Assembly: GCF_014280965.1 (NCBI RefSeq)
Contig: NZ_JACODZ010000006.1
Coordinates: 372,001 to 436,000, forward strand
Length of the DNA: 64,000 bases
Source: Echinicola salinicaeni
GTDB taxonomy: Bacteria > Bacteroidota > Bacteroidia > Cytophagales > Cyclobacteriaceae
Reading direction: 5' to 3'
In this document: piece after piece, positions 50,547 to 59,502 of the stretch
Position numbering within the stretch: the first letter of the stretch is position 1
How the letters are laid out: every line of letters begins with the position of its first letter
Notes under the pieces: model-generated
Databases searched by the model: none
Told to the model about the DNA's origin: nothing
What the model saw: only the letters and a program-made list of their open reading frames with translations
Position numbers and translations under genes: made by a program

Positions 50547-51851
50547 ATGAAAGCTAAATTTGCATTATTAGGGTTATTATCATTTGTTGTTGTGGGCTTA
50601 ACGCATGCACAGGACAATTGGAATTGGCCGTCAGATCCTCAGATGGAGGCCAAAGCTAGGGAGTATAATGCTGCCTACAATGATTATTTGAAATCAGATC
50701 AATTTATACAGGCGACCAAACCTTTACATTGGTTGTTGGTAAATGCTCCAGATCTAAACGAAGCCATTTATATCAATGGTGTAAAAGTTTATAATGGTGC
50801 TGCTGAAGCTACTGCTGATGAAGCACAAAAGGCTATTTATCAGGATTCAGTAATGACTGTTTTTGATATAAGAGCTGAAAAATACAATAATGAGGCTGAT
50901 TGGATCGAAAATAAGGCTTATTATGGTTACAAATACTATAGAGCCAATAAAGACAAAGTAGCTGATGCAGCTTCTTATTTTGCTAGAGATGTTGAGCTGA
51001 ATGGAGAGATCAATACTGTGGGATTGGTTCCTGCTTATTTCGACCTTGTGTACAGAAACTATGCATATAACCAAGCCTATACCGATGAAGAAGTGCTTGA
51101 TATCTATGATAACCTTTATGCACGCCTAGACAAAGCGGAAGCAGAAGGTGGGGATGCATCAGGAGAGAAATCAACCTTGGACCAAATCCTTGTGGCGATG
51201 GAAATCATTGACTGTGATTTCATCCAAGAGAAATTAGGCCCTCAGTTGGAAGCAGACCCAAGCAATATTGCATTGGCAAAAAGAATTTTCCAATACTCAG
51301 TACAGTATAAGTGTACTTCTTCTGAGACTTTCGCGAAAGCATTAGAAGTAGTGGATAACGATAGTCCAACATTCTCTACTTCCCAAGTTAGAGGTTTGAG
51401 AGCTATGCAGGCTGGTGATCACGCGAAAGCTGAAGAAATGTTCAATAGAGCATTGGAGTTGGCTGAAAATGATAAGCAAAGAGCAGAAGTTACTTATGAC
51501 CTTGCCAAGGCGCAGGCTCAATTAGGTAAAAAATCTGCAGCAAGACAATCTGCTTTGAGTGTTGCTGAACTTGATCCAGAAAAAGTTTCTGAAGCTTGGT
51601 CATTTATCGGTAGCTTATACATGGGCTCTTCTGCTGAATGTAGAGGAGGTCAAAGTAGGGTGAAAGACTATTCTATCTTTATAGCAGCTTATGAAGCATT
51701 TGCTAAAGCTGGTGATAATAAAGGAATGGCCAATGCCAAGGCTAGATTCCCTTCTAAAGAGGAGTTATTTACCGAAGGTTACCAAGTAGGACAAACTTTG
51801 AATACTGGATGTTGGGTAGGTCAAACAGTGACCTTGAAGACCAGAGATTAA
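50547..51851 (+). CDS. Secreted TPR-repeat protein (434 aa)
   Basis: Signal peptide (about 1-22, ending THAQ) followed by an alpha-helical repeat protein. TPR-like units are seen near residues 265-345 (QVRGLRAMQAGDHAKAEEMF, AEVTYDLAKAQAQLGKKSAA). Two cysteines close to the C-terminus (SSAECRGGQ, NTGCWVGQ) could form a disulfide in the periplasm. The first part (DNWNWPSDPQMEAKAREY) is not a known domain to me. It follows the outer-membrane protein gene by 11 bases, which suggests a shared role at the envelope, and ends before a strong terminator. Confidence 0.82.
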   Translation: MKAKFALLGLLSFVVVGLTHAQDNWNWPSDPQMEAKAREYNAAYNDYLKSDQFIQATKPLHWLLVNAPDLNEAIYINGVKVYNGAAEATADEAQKAIYQDSVMTVFDIRAEKYNNEADWIENKAYYGYKYYRANKDKVADAASYFARDVELNGEINTVGLVPAYFDLVYRNYAYNQAYTDEEVLDIYDNLYARLDKAEAEGGDASGEKSTLDQILVAMEIIDCDFIQEKLGPQLEADPSNIALAKRIFQYSVQYKCTSSETFAKALEVVDNDSPTFSTSQVRGLRAMQAGDHAKAEEMFNRALELAENDKQRAEVTYDLAKAQAQLGKKSAARQSALSVAELDPEKVSEAWSFIGSLYMGSSAECRGGQSRVKDYSIFIAAYEAFAKAGDNKGMANAKARFPSKEELFTEGYQVGQTLNTGCWVGQTVTLKTRD

Positions 51852-51883
51852 TTCAAGAATTTATACTTCTTTTGTAAAATATT

Positions 51884-51912
51884 AAAAGGCGGTTATAACA
51901 ACCGCCTTTTTT
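51884..51912 (+). terminator. Terminator of the coaX operon
   Basis: A perfect 11-bp stem AAAAGGCGGTT / AACCGCCTTTT with loop ATAAC followed by T residues, 33 bases after the TPR gene stop. Confidence 0.93.
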
Positions 51913-51962
51913 CTTTCGTACCAAAAAAGAATTAAACAGGATTAATTTGATAAATTTGTGAC

Positions 51963-52514
51963 ATGAGACGGGGTATTTTGCTTCTTTTGATATCAATGCT
52001 TGTCTTTTCCTGCAGGGAAAGCGTGGACCTTAGACAGCTTCAAAACTATGAAGGCCCTGTAAGGGTGACCACTGGAATGGAAGTATACAGGAGTGATTCT
52101 GCACGGGTCAAGGTCAAGGTCAATGCCGAACAGCAGCTGGTATTTGACAATGGGGATTCTGAATTTCCCAAGGGGATTTTGATTCATTTTTTTAATGATA
52201 AAGGCAAGGTTACTTCCACCATCCAAGCTGATAAGGGATTTCAAAATCAAAGGGACAAAATTTACCGTGGAGAGGGAGATGTGAGGGTGCATAATTTGGA
52301 AAATGGCACCAAGTTAAATTCTGAAGAACTCTTCTGGGATGAAAGGAACGGGAAGATTTATACAGAGAAATTTGTGACTGTAACCAAAGAGGATGGGACG
52401 GTCATTCCTGCAAAAGGAATGGAGTCAGATGAATCCTTGACTGATATTACTTTCTTTGAGGTGACGGATGGGAGCATACCTATCCCAGAGGAAAATACCG
52501 GGACTAGGCCTTAA
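51963..52514 (+). CDS. lptC: LPS export system periplasmic protein LptC (lipoprotein form)
   Basis: A 183-residue protein with a short lipoprotein signal peptide (lipobox VFSC), then an OstA/LptC-type beta-jellyroll: VRVTTGMEVYRSDSARVKVK, GILIHFFNDKGKVTSTIQAD, IYRGEGDVRVHNLENGTKLN, LFWDERNGKIYTEKFV. It probably carries LPS from LptB2FG towards LptA; Bacteroidota LptC often is lipidated rather than membrane-spanning. A TAAATTTG box (51951-51958) ends four bases before the ATG. The next gene is a small membrane protein 33 bases away. Confidence 0.9.
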   Translation: MRRGILLLLISMLVFSCRESVDLRQLQNYEGPVRVTTGMEVYRSDSARVKVKVNAEQQLVFDNGDSEFPKGILIHFFNDKGKVTSTIQADKGFQNQRDKIYRGEGDVRVHNLENGTKLNSEELFWDERNGKIYTEKFVTVTKEDGTVIPAKGMESDESLTDITFFEVTDGSIPIPEENTGTRP

Positions 52515-52547
52515 ACATGGCCTGTTCCTGAATGTGAGCGATTAAAT

Positions 52548-52763
52548 ATGAAATTAAAAGGGATTATTTTATTATCATTGTCAGCAGCTTTAGTAATCAT
52601 CGGGACCCATGTTACGATGACCCAGGGGATTACTTTTAGCTATCCTATTTTTATGTTTGCGGTGGCCATGTTATTTTGGTATAAATACATGAAAACCAAG
52701 ATGGCAGAAAATGAAGAGCAGGAAGTTCATCAGCCACAGAAAAGAAAGAAAAAACGCCCATAA
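52548..52763 (+). CDS. Small membrane protein (71 aa), unknown
   Basis: Two short membrane segments (about 4-22, IILLSLSAALVIIGTHVTM; 28-42, ITFSYPIFMFAVAMLFW), then a basic tail (HQPQKRKKKRP). No family recognised. It is placed between lptC and the CorC-type gene; its stop shares one base with the next ATG, so translation is coupled. Confidence 0.7.
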   Translation: MKLKGIILLSLSAALVIIGTHVTMTQGITFSYPIFMFAVAMLFWYKYMKTKMAENEEQEVHQPQKRKKKRP

Positions 52764-54046
52764 TGGAATATCAATATTTGGCTTATGTCCTGATTACACT
52801 TTTGTTCTCAGCATTGTTTTCAGGATTGGAAATTGCCTTTGTATCAGCCAATAAACTTCAGATAGAACTACAGAACAAACAAGGAGGTTTTACCGGTAGG
52901 GTCTTGGCAGGTTTTATGAAAAACCCAGGGCAGTTTATTGGGACTACCTTATTGGGAAATACGGTTTCTCTGGTGGTCTATGGTATCTTCATGGCCTATC
53001 TTTTGGAACCTGCTATCATTTACTATCTGCAGTTTTTGCCGGATGGTTTTCAGGGCTTGAACAATGAGGCGACCGTCATGATCATTCAGACGATCGTTTC
53101 CACTATCATTGTTTTGATTACAGCGGAATTTATCCCAAAGAGTATTTTTATGCTTAACCCCAATAATTTGCTGGGTTTTTTTGCTCTTCCTTTTTTGGTG
53201 ATCTATTATTTGTTGTATCCGGTGGTTTGGTTGGTAGTAGGGATGTCCCGTTTTTTTATCACCAAGGTGCTAAATCTGGAATATAGTGAGGACAAACCGG
53301 TATTTAAGATCACTGACCTGAATACCTTTATCCAAAATAACCTGGAAACAGAAGGTGATGATGGGATGGATATTGACACCAAGATTTTTGATAATGCTGT
53401 TGAATTCAAAACTGTAAAAGCACGGGACTGTATGGTGCCCCGGACTGATATAGTGGCTGTTGATGTGGAGGATGATATCCAAGACCTTAAAGGTACCTTT
53501 ATGAGCAGTGGTCACTCCAAAATCATCGTTTATAAGGAAAATATCGATGACGTCATCGGTTATTGCCATCATTTGGAGCTGTTCAAAAAACCCAAAAGCA
53601 TCGAAGATATTCTAACCCCAATAATCATTGTTCCTGAGACGGCCTTAGTGAATGAGCTTTTGGTACAGTTTATATCGGAAAGAAAGAGTTTGGCATTGGT
53701 GGTAGATGAATTTGGAGGTACCAGTGGAATTGTGAGTATGGAGGATATTATTGAAGAGATATTTGGTGAAATTGAGGATGAGTATGACAATGATGACCTG
53801 ATAGAACAGCAGATCGGTGATTATGAATACCTTTTAAGTGCTAGGCATGAGATAGATTACCTCAACGAAAAATATGATTGGAATTTGCCTGAAGGAGACT
53901 ATGATACCTTGTCGGGTTTTGTACTTTCCATCACAGAAAATATCCCTAAAAAGGGTGAATCAGTGGTTTATGGGCCATTTACTTTTACGGTTGTTTCCAA
54001 GCAAGAACACCGAATCGATACGGTAAAATTAAAGATAAATACATAA
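52763..54046 (+). CDS. HlyC/CorC (CNNM)-family membrane protein with CBS pair
   Basis: A 427-residue protein with an N-terminal DUF21 membrane domain (about 1-180; SALFSGLEIAFVSANKLQIE), two CBS domains (about 205-325; VKARDCMVPRTDIVAVDVED, HSKIIVYKENIDDVIGYCHH, then SLALVVDEFGGTSGIVSMED) and a C-terminal CorC_HlyC domain (about 345-425). The family contributes to magnesium/cobalt export or resistance; GldE of gliding Flavobacteria belongs to it, but gliding partners are not here. It overlaps the small membrane gene by one base and lies upstream of ppiD. Confidence 0.93.
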   Translation: MEYQYLAYVLITLLFSALFSGLEIAFVSANKLQIELQNKQGGFTGRVLAGFMKNPGQFIGTTLLGNTVSLVVYGIFMAYLLEPAIIYYLQFLPDGFQGLNNEATVMIIQTIVSTIIVLITAEFIPKSIFMLNPNNLLGFFALPFLVIYYLLYPVVWLVVGMSRFFITKVLNLEYSEDKPVFKITDLNTFIQNNLETEGDDGMDIDTKIFDNAVEFKTVKARDCMVPRTDIVAVDVEDDIQDLKGTFMSSGHSKIIVYKENIDDVIGYCHHLELFKKPKSIEDILTPIIIVPETALVNELLVQFISERKSLALVVDEFGGTSGIVSMEDIIEEIFGEIEDEYDNDDLIEQQIGDYEYLLSARHEIDYLNEKYDWNLPEGDYDTLSGFVLSITENIPKKGESVVYGPFTFTVVSKQEHRIDTVKLKINT

Positions 54047-54083
54047 GAGAATTTAATAAGTAATTTATTGACAGCGATAATAT

Positions 54084-54114
54084 TTTGAATTTACCGTTAG
54101 ATGTAATTATTTTG
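54084..54114 (+). promoter_or_regulatory. Candidate promoter for ppiD
   Basis: TTTG (54084-54087), 19 bases, then TTATTTTG (54107-54114), one mismatch from the TAnnTTTG element. It ends 22 bases before the ATG at 54137 and would separate ppiD from the CorC-type gene. Confidence 0.5.
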
Positions 54115-54136
54115 CGACACTTCAAAAACTAGAAGA

Positions 54137-56245
54137 ATGGCTTTAATAAAAGAAATTAGACAGAGAACAGGTCTTGCAATAGGTGTTATTGCATTTGGAT
54201 TGATACTTTTCCTTGTAGGAGGAGATTTATTAGGTCCGAATTCCATGCTCCTTGGTGGTAGAGATACCACGGTAGGAGAAATCAACGGAGAAGAAATTTC
54301 CTATGATGAGTATTTGAACCAGATCGAGCTATTTAAGCAGAACTATGTTCAAAACACAGGAAGGAACCCTTCCGAAAATGAAATGTATAGCATTCGCGAG
54401 CAGGCTTGGCAGGGAATGGTAGTGAAGAAAGTGTTTTCTGAGCAATACGAAGCCCTAGGTATGACCATTTCTGATGAAGAATTGGTGGATATGGTTCAAG
54501 GAAAAAACATTGTTGCCGAGCTTCGTCAGCAATTGACCAATCCTGAGACAGGGGAGTTTGACAATCAGCAATTGATTTCTTTCTTGCAGTCTTTGGAATC
54601 AGCTCCTGCTCAGCAGCGTGCCATGTGGGCGCAGCAAGAACAAACTTTTGCTGACTCAAGGTTGCGTATCAAGTATGACAATATGTTGGCTGCCTCATCT
54701 TATGTAAATAAGGAAGAAGGAGCGTTACAATACAAGATGCAATCCAGTATTGCTGATGTGGAACATTTGTTTATTCCTTATTATGCTGTTTCGGATTCTG
54801 CGATAACAATCAATGAATCGGATTTGAAGGCTTATTTGGATGAGAACAAGGAAAGATTCCAGCCTGCAAAAACAAGAGACATTTCTTACGTTACCTTCAA
54901 TCTGTATCCAAGCGGTGAGGATTCTGCAGCGGTAATTCAGGAAATAGATCAACTGACAGCAGAACTAAGAGCCAGTGACAATGATTCTGTTTTTGTTTTG
55001 AGAAATTCAGAATTCAGCAATCCATTCAGAACTTTCTTGCCTGGTCAGCCTCTTCCAACTGATTTGACCACCAATACGGAGGAAATTGAAGAAGGTGGCG
55101 TTTATGGCCCTTTCATTACGAACCGAAGTACTTATGTGACTTATAAAGTTTCTGATAAATTTGACGGCACTCCTAGAATGAGAGCTAGTCATATTTTATT
55201 TGGAACCCAAGGAATGGATGATTCGGCTAAAGCTGCTGTAAAGGCTCAAGCAGAGGAAGTGCTTGCTGAAGTGAAAGAATCAGGCAACTTCTTTGCCGCA
55301 GCCCAGCAATATGGTCAAGATGCAACCGCCCAAAGAGGTGGTGATCTTGGGTGGTTTGCCAAAGCGGACTTTGTAGAGCCATTTGCAGAAGCTGCGTTTG
55401 ATGCCAAGTCTACTGGCTTGATCAATGAAGTGGTAGAGACGGAATATGGTTATCATATTATCAGTGTTACTGAATTGCCTAAGACTGAAACAGTGAAATT
55501 GGCTGTTCTTGAATTGGAATTGGGACCTAGTGATGCTACCAGAAATGAAATTTTCAGAGATGCAGATTACTTCGCTGCCAATACCGGTAATGCTGATGAG
55601 TTCAAAACCAATGCGGAGGAAGAAGGATATAGAATTATGTCCGCTGCTGAATTGGCTACCAATGCAAGAACGATCAATAATCTTACTGGTGCAAGAGAAG
55701 TAGTAAGATGGGCTTTCAACGATGCTTCTGTTGGAAGTGTTTCCCAAGTATTTGAATTGGAAAATGCCTATGTCGTAGCCACTTTGAATGGTGAGACTGA
55801 TGGTGAAGAAGTGACTTTGTCTCAGGTTAGAGCTGAGGTAACTGCTCAAGTGAGAAATGATAAGAAAGCTAAAGTGATCATGGACAAGCTAGCAGGAAAA
55901 GAAAGTATTTCGGCTATGAAGGAAACTTTCCCTGAGTTTGCATCAGTGGGTACTGCTGCTGACTTGAAGATGATAGATAATACCATTCCTGGTATTGGCT
56001 ATGCCCCTAAGGCTGTTGGAGCGATCTTTGGCTTGAAGGAAGGTGGTATTACCAAACCTATCAAAGAAGATATTGGAGTGATTGTAGCCAAGCTGAACAG
56101 TATAACTCCAGCAGGTGAAATTGCTGATTATAGCATGTACAAGAACCAATTAGAGGCTAGTGCTAAGCAGAGAACTACCTATATGATTATGATGGCTGCC
56201 CAAGAGTTGGCGGATGTAAAAGACTATAGATATAAGTTCTTTTAA
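54137..56245 (+). CDS. ppiD: PpiD-like peptidylprolyl isomerase (SurA N-terminal and parvulin domains)
   Basis: A 702-residue inner-membrane folding factor. One membrane segment (about 13-31, TGLAIGVIAFGLILFLVGG), a SurA-type chaperone region (about 50-200), then a parvulin PPIase domain about residues 340-440 (RMRASHILFGTQGMDDSAKA and AQRGGDLGWFAKADFVEPFA, GYHIISV), and a long C-terminal part that repeats a weaker rotamase-like fold. It helps exported proteins leave the Sec channel. The YfgM-like protein at 32621 is the usual partner of PpiD in E. coli. The start at 54137 gives MALIKEIRQRTGLAIG, the usual N-terminus. Confidence 0.93.
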   Translation: MALIKEIRQRTGLAIGVIAFGLILFLVGGDLLGPNSMLLGGRDTTVGEINGEEISYDEYLNQIELFKQNYVQNTGRNPSENEMYSIREQAWQGMVVKKVFSEQYEALGMTISDEELVDMVQGKNIVAELRQQLTNPETGEFDNQQLISFLQSLESAPAQQRAMWAQQEQTFADSRLRIKYDNMLAASSYVNKEEGALQYKMQSSIADVEHLFIPYYAVSDSAITINESDLKAYLDENKERFQPAKTRDISYVTFNLYPSGEDSAAVIQEIDQLTAELRASDNDSVFVLRNSEFSNPFRTFLPGQPLPTDLTTNTEEIEEGGVYGPFITNRSTYVTYKVSDKFDGTPRMRASHILFGTQGMDDSAKAAVKAQAEEVLAEVKESGNFFAAAQQYGQDATAQRGGDLGWFAKADFVEPFAEAAFDAKSTGLINEVVETEYGYHIISVTELPKTETVKLAVLELELGPSDATRNEIFRDADYFAANTGNADEFKTNAEEEGYRIMSAAELATNARTINNLTGAREVVRWAFNDASVGSVSQVFELENAYVVATLNGETDGEEVTLSQVRAEVTAQVRNDKKAKVIMDKLAGKESISAMKETFPEFASVGTAADLKMIDNTIPGIGYAPKAVGAIFGLKEGGITKPIKEDIGVIVAKLNSITPAGEIADYSMYKNQLEASAKQRTTYMIMMAAQELADVKDYRYKFF

Positions 56246-56267
56246 TTAGGATTTAAATATAATATGG

Positions 56268-56303
56268 AATCCCATTCTCATTTTAGAGGATGGGATTTTC
56301 TTG
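56268..56303 (+). terminator. Terminator after ppiD
   Basis: AATCCCATTCTC / GAGGATGGGATT stem (12 bp, one G-T pair) with loop ATTTTA, followed by TTCTTGTTT. It lies 22 bases after the stop. Confidence 0.75.
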
Positions 56304-56358
56304 TTTAGGGGATTTAATTTTTCATCTATCATGTTAAAAGACTAAATTCGGGGTAATT

Positions 56359-56625
56359 ATGAAAAAAGAATTTAATAAAGAGGCTTTTAAGGCGAAGTTG
56401 GAGGAGCAGAATTCCTTTCCGGCCTTGTATATGTTTAAATTTATTGTGCCCAAGGGGAAAGAAGGTGAAGTAGCTAATTTATTACCTAATAATGAGACTA
56501 GCCTGAAAGAGTCCGCAAAGGGTACTTATGTAAGCGTTACTATAAAAGCCATGATGCCAGATAGTGATGCTATTCTTGAAATTTATGAAAAAGCCTCAAA
56601 AATAGAAGGAATAATTTCTCTATAA
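56359..56625 (+). CDS. DUF493 (YbeD-like) protein
   Basis: An 88-residue protein with the ACT-like fold of DUF493/YbeD: FPALYMFKFIVPKGKEGEVANL, then KESAKGTYVSVTIKAMMPDS and the end EIYEKASKIEGIISL. E. coli YbeD sits near lipB/lipA; here the neighbours are the pterin dehydratase and rsmI. Function unknown, likely a small cytosolic binding protein. It starts a four-gene plus-strand run with short gaps. Confidence 0.88.
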   Translation: MKKEFNKEAFKAKLEEQNSFPALYMFKFIVPKGKEGEVANLLPNNETSLKESAKGTYVSVTIKAMMPDSDAILEIYEKASKIEGIISL

Positions 56626-56636
56626 ACAAAAAGTGT

Positions 56637-56870
56637 ATGTGGGTAGAAGAAGACAATAAACTAAAAAAGACATTTGAATTTGTAGATTTCACAGAGGCCT
56701 TTGCCTTTATGTGTAGGGTGGCTTTTCTTGCAGAGGCACAGGGTCACCATCCTAATTGGAGCAATGTGTACAATAAAGTAGTCATTGAGCTGTGTACACA
56801 TGATAAAGGGAATATTGTGACGGAAAAGGACAGGAAGCTGGCTGATGCCATCGATAATCTTCAAAAATGA
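56637..56870 (+). CDS. 4a-hydroxytetrahydrobiopterin dehydratase (pterin-4-alpha-carbinolamine dehydratase)
   Basis: A 77-residue, small PCD/DCoH-fold enzyme that recycles oxidised tetrahydropterin after phenylalanine hydroxylase. Motifs: FVDFTEAFAFMCRVAFLAEA, QGHHPNWSNVYNKVVIEL (the two histidines are the catalytic HHP), and TEKDRKLADAID. It is shorter than the usual 95-110 residues because the N-terminal strand region is trimmed. It overlaps rsmI by four bases. Confidence 0.93.
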   Translation: MWVEEDNKLKKTFEFVDFTEAFAFMCRVAFLAEAQGHHPNWSNVYNKVVIELCTHDKGNIVTEKDRKLADAIDNLQK

Positions 56871-57553
56871 CAGAGACAAACAGACCAAACCTTTATATAG
56901 TCCCTACCCCTATAGGTAACCTTGAAGATATTACTTTGCGTGCCATTGAGGTGTTAAAGACCGTAGATGTCATTCTCGCTGAAGATACTCGGACTACTGG
57001 GAAATTATTAAAGCACCTAGAGATCAAGCGGCCACTGCAGAGTTACCATATTTTTAATGAACATAAGGCTGTGGAAAAGCTTATTGAGCGAATGGAAGCT
57101 GGGGAGCAATTCGCCTTGGTAAGTGATGCAGGGACTCCTGCGATCAGTGATCCAGGTTTTTTGTTGGTAAGGGCGGCTAGGGAAGCTGATCTGCTTGTTA
57201 ATTGTTTACCGGGCCCTACAGCCTTTGTGCCTGCTTTGGTCAATTCAGCCATGCCCAACGACCGTTTTGTTTTTGAAGGTTTTTTACCACATAAGAAAGG
57301 GCGTAAAACGCGTATAGAGAATTTGATGGAAGAACCACGAACCATGATTTTCTACGAGTCGCCCCATAGGCTTTTAAAGACCCTTAGTCAGTTTAAAGAG
57401 GCCTTTGGCGAGGATAGGTTGGCCTGTGTCTCCAGAGAGCTTACAAAGGTGTTTGAAGAGAATATACGGGGTAGTTTGTCAGAGTTAATAACGTATTATG
57501 AAAATAATCCCATCAAAGGGGAAATTGTGATTACTGTTTCAGGTAAAAATTAG
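56867..57553 (+). CDS. rsmI: 16S rRNA (cytidine(1402)-2'-O)-methyltransferase
   Basis: SAM-dependent enzyme that 2'-O-methylates C1402 in the decoding site of 16S rRNA. The 228 residues show LYIVPTPIGNLEDITLRAIE, VILAEDTRTTGKLLKH, FALVSDAGTPAISDPGFLLV, LVNCLPGPTAFVPALVNSAM and MIFYESPHRLLKTL. Length is typical for versions lacking the small C-terminal HTH_RsmI extension. The ATG overlaps the pterin dehydratase stop (ATGA). The inositol monophosphatase gene starts right after its stop. Confidence 0.96.
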   Translation: MTETNRPNLYIVPTPIGNLEDITLRAIEVLKTVDVILAEDTRTTGKLLKHLEIKRPLQSYHIFNEHKAVEKLIERMEAGEQFALVSDAGTPAISDPGFLLVRAAREADLLVNCLPGPTAFVPALVNSAMPNDRFVFEGFLPHKKGRKTRIENLMEEPRTMIFYESPHRLLKTLSQFKEAFGEDRLACVSRELTKVFEENIRGSLSELITYYENNPIKGEIVITVSGKN

Positions 57554-58345
57554 ATGATGGAATTAAAAGAACTTTTGGATAAAACCATTTTGATTGCCAA
57601 GGAGGCAGGGGCATTTATCAGGAGAGAAAGACAGAGTTTTGATTTAAAAGACGTAGAACACAAAGGCTTTAATGACTTAGTTTCCTATGTGGACAAAGAA
57701 GCTGAAAAAATAGTGGTCAAGGGACTTAAGGAAGCCTTGCCCGCAGCCGGTTTTATCACTGAAGAGGGAACCGCCAATAATCGAGAAGATGAATATAATT
57801 GGATAGTGGACCCATTGGACGGTACCACGAATTTCGTGCATGGAATACCGGTTTTTTCAGTCAGCATAGCTTTGATGCAAAATGACGAAATCATTTTAGG
57901 GGTGGTGTATGAAGTTAATAATAACGAATGCTTTTATGCCACCAAAGGAGGTGGGGCATTTTGTAATGATACCAAGATTCAGGTAAGCGCTGCTCCTTCT
58001 CTAGCCGAAAGTTTGATTGCTACTGGCTTTCCTTATTATCAGTTTGAAAAGCTGAATGATTACTTGGCGATTTTGAAAAGTATTATGCAGAAGTCTCATG
58101 GGATTCGAAGGCTGGGAAGTGCTGCAGTGGATCTATGTTATGTTGCATCGGGAAGAGTAGAAGGATTCTTTGAGTATAATCTGAACGCTTACGATGTCGC
58201 AGGTGGGTTGATCATAGTACAAGAGGCTGGAGGAAAGGTGAGTGACTTTGGAAATGGTACGAACTTTGTGTTTGGAAGGGAGATTGTGGCCAGCAATGGG
58301 AGTATTCATAAGGAGCTAATAGAAGAGGTGAACAAGTTTTGGTAA
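57554..58345 (+). CDS. Inositol monophosphatase family protein
   Basis: Mg-dependent, Li-sensitive phosphatase fold, 263 residues. Metal ligands: FITEEGTANNREDEYNWIVDPLDGTTNFVHGIP (split here: EEG, then WIVDPLDGTTNF) and the late LNAYDVAGGLIIVQEAGG. It removes phosphate from inositol phosphates or similar sugar phosphates; specificity cannot be deduced. Two in-frame ATGs at 57554 and 57557. It is the last gene of the DUF493-rsmI run; a possible terminator lies 170 bases downstream. Confidence 0.95.
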   Translation: MMELKELLDKTILIAKEAGAFIRRERQSFDLKDVEHKGFNDLVSYVDKEAEKIVVKGLKEALPAAGFITEEGTANNREDEYNWIVDPLDGTTNFVHGIPVFSVSIALMQNDEIILGVVYEVNNNECFYATKGGGAFCNDTKIQVSAAPSLAESLIATGFPYYQFEKLNDYLAILKSIMQKSHGIRRLGSAAVDLCYVASGRVEGFFEYNLNAYDVAGGLIIVQEAGGKVSDFGNGTNFVFGREIVASNGSIHKELIEEVNKFW

Positions 58346-58514
58346 GCTTGATTTGTGGTCATTCGAATGATAATTTAGGGTTTTCGTCATTTGAAAAATG
58401 TATTGTGCTTGTTTTGAGTAAGATAGGTAGTGAAAAATTTGGTTAATCGATCGAAAATTTATAGTTTTCAAATGATTATACAATTAATTAATCGACCCGT
58501 ACAATCACCCATTG

Positions 58515-58548
58515 ATTACCCATTCTCTCACCAAGAAGGGTAATTTTT
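58515..58548 (+). terminator. Weak candidate terminator downstream of the inositol monophosphatase gene
   Basis: ATTACCC (58515-58521) pairs with GGGTAAT (58538-58544), followed by TTTT. The stem is 7 bp, the loop 16 bases, and it is 170 bases past the stop codon. Confidence 0.4.
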
Positions 58549-58596
58549 CCACAGTCGTTAATATTTAATACTATATTTTATAATTATACTATTTGC

Positions 58597-59211
58597 ATGA
58601 CTTTAGGAATAATAGGCGGAACAAAGCTTTCTATCAACTTGGGAAACAAATATCTTTCCATGGGGTTGAACGTTGTGTTTGGCGTAAGGGAGGAATTTGA
58701 AGCGAAACAGATTGAATGGAAAATTCTTAAAATGCAAAAGGACAAGGTTTTTGGATATTGCGAAGCAATGAAAAAGGCTGATGTCATTCTGATATGTTGT
58801 GAAAACGAATTTTTGCCATTGGTTTGTCAGTGTCTTAGTCAATTTGAAAAGACAGACAAGATCGTTCTGGATTGTACCAATGGAAACTATAATCCTAATT
58901 TTGCTTGTAATACCTGCTATATCCAAGAAAACTCTGGCTACGATAGGGTCCTAAAGGGTTTTAATAATTTAGGGCTGGATTATCCAAAATCAGATCCATT
59001 GGAATTAGTGAAGGAGACTTATTTTTGTGGGAATAATGAAGGAGATAAATCTAAGGTGAAAAAACTGATCGAACTGATAGGTTTTAAAGCAATAGATGCT
59101 GGAAATCTCAATAATGCACCGCTCTTGGAAGCTTTTTATCATCTGAGAAAACAAATCAGTCATCAAAAAAATGAAAATATCGATTACCACTTTAAGTTAA
59201 TGTCTGTTTGA
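58597..59211 (+). CDS. F420-dependent NADP reductase-like protein, cysteine-rich
   Basis: A 204-residue Rossmann-fold protein similar to the N-terminal domain of F420H2:NADP oxidoreductases and 6-phosphogluconate dehydrogenase relatives. MTLGIIGGTKLSINLGNKYL is the nucleotide loop with GxxGG, followed by FGVREEF and DVILICCENEFLPLV. It has nine cysteines, which is many for a cytoplasmic protein of this size. Coenzyme F420 is not expected in Bacteroidota, so an NADP-linked redox or nucleotide-binding role is more likely. The gap before it (251 bases) has a weak terminator. Neighbours do not explain its role. Confidence 0.75.
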   Translation: MTLGIIGGTKLSINLGNKYLSMGLNVVFGVREEFEAKQIEWKILKMQKDKVFGYCEAMKKADVILICCENEFLPLVCQCLSQFEKTDKIVLDCTNGNYNPNFACNTCYIQENSGYDRVLKGFNNLGLDYPKSDPLELVKETYFCGNNEGDKSKVKKLIELIGFKAIDAGNLNNAPLLEAFYHLRKQISHQKNENIDYHFKLMSV

Positions 59212-59502
59212 TAAATAGATATTACTTATTTTTCACTATTATGCCCATTAGCGTCAATCCTTTGCTTAAGTTGACAGGGGGTTAATGTTTGGAGTCTGCA
59301 GCCATTGAAGTGCAGATCAAAACGACTCGATACTATTCGCTTTTAATCTTTGTTGGTGAAATTGCGTAACTACTTAATAGCATTTTTTATTCTTTCCTTT
59401 ATCAAAAGTCTTCAAGGCATTAAATTTGATGTAATTTTAGAAGAATTTTTAATATGCTGGGATCAGCATGTGTTATAGGATAAATCAAATTTTAATTTTG
59501 CC

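Noticed and set aside
56637-56870. Short pterin dehydratase as a truncated pseudogene
   Set aside because: The catalytic HHP and the later conserved residues are intact, and the gene is translationally coupled to rsmI; only the N-terminal strand is shorter.
59295-59316. TCTGCA/TGCAGA hairpin in the gap before the long AsmA gene as an RNA gene or terminator
   Set aside because: Only six base pairs, ten-base loop, no T run, and not close to an upstream stop.
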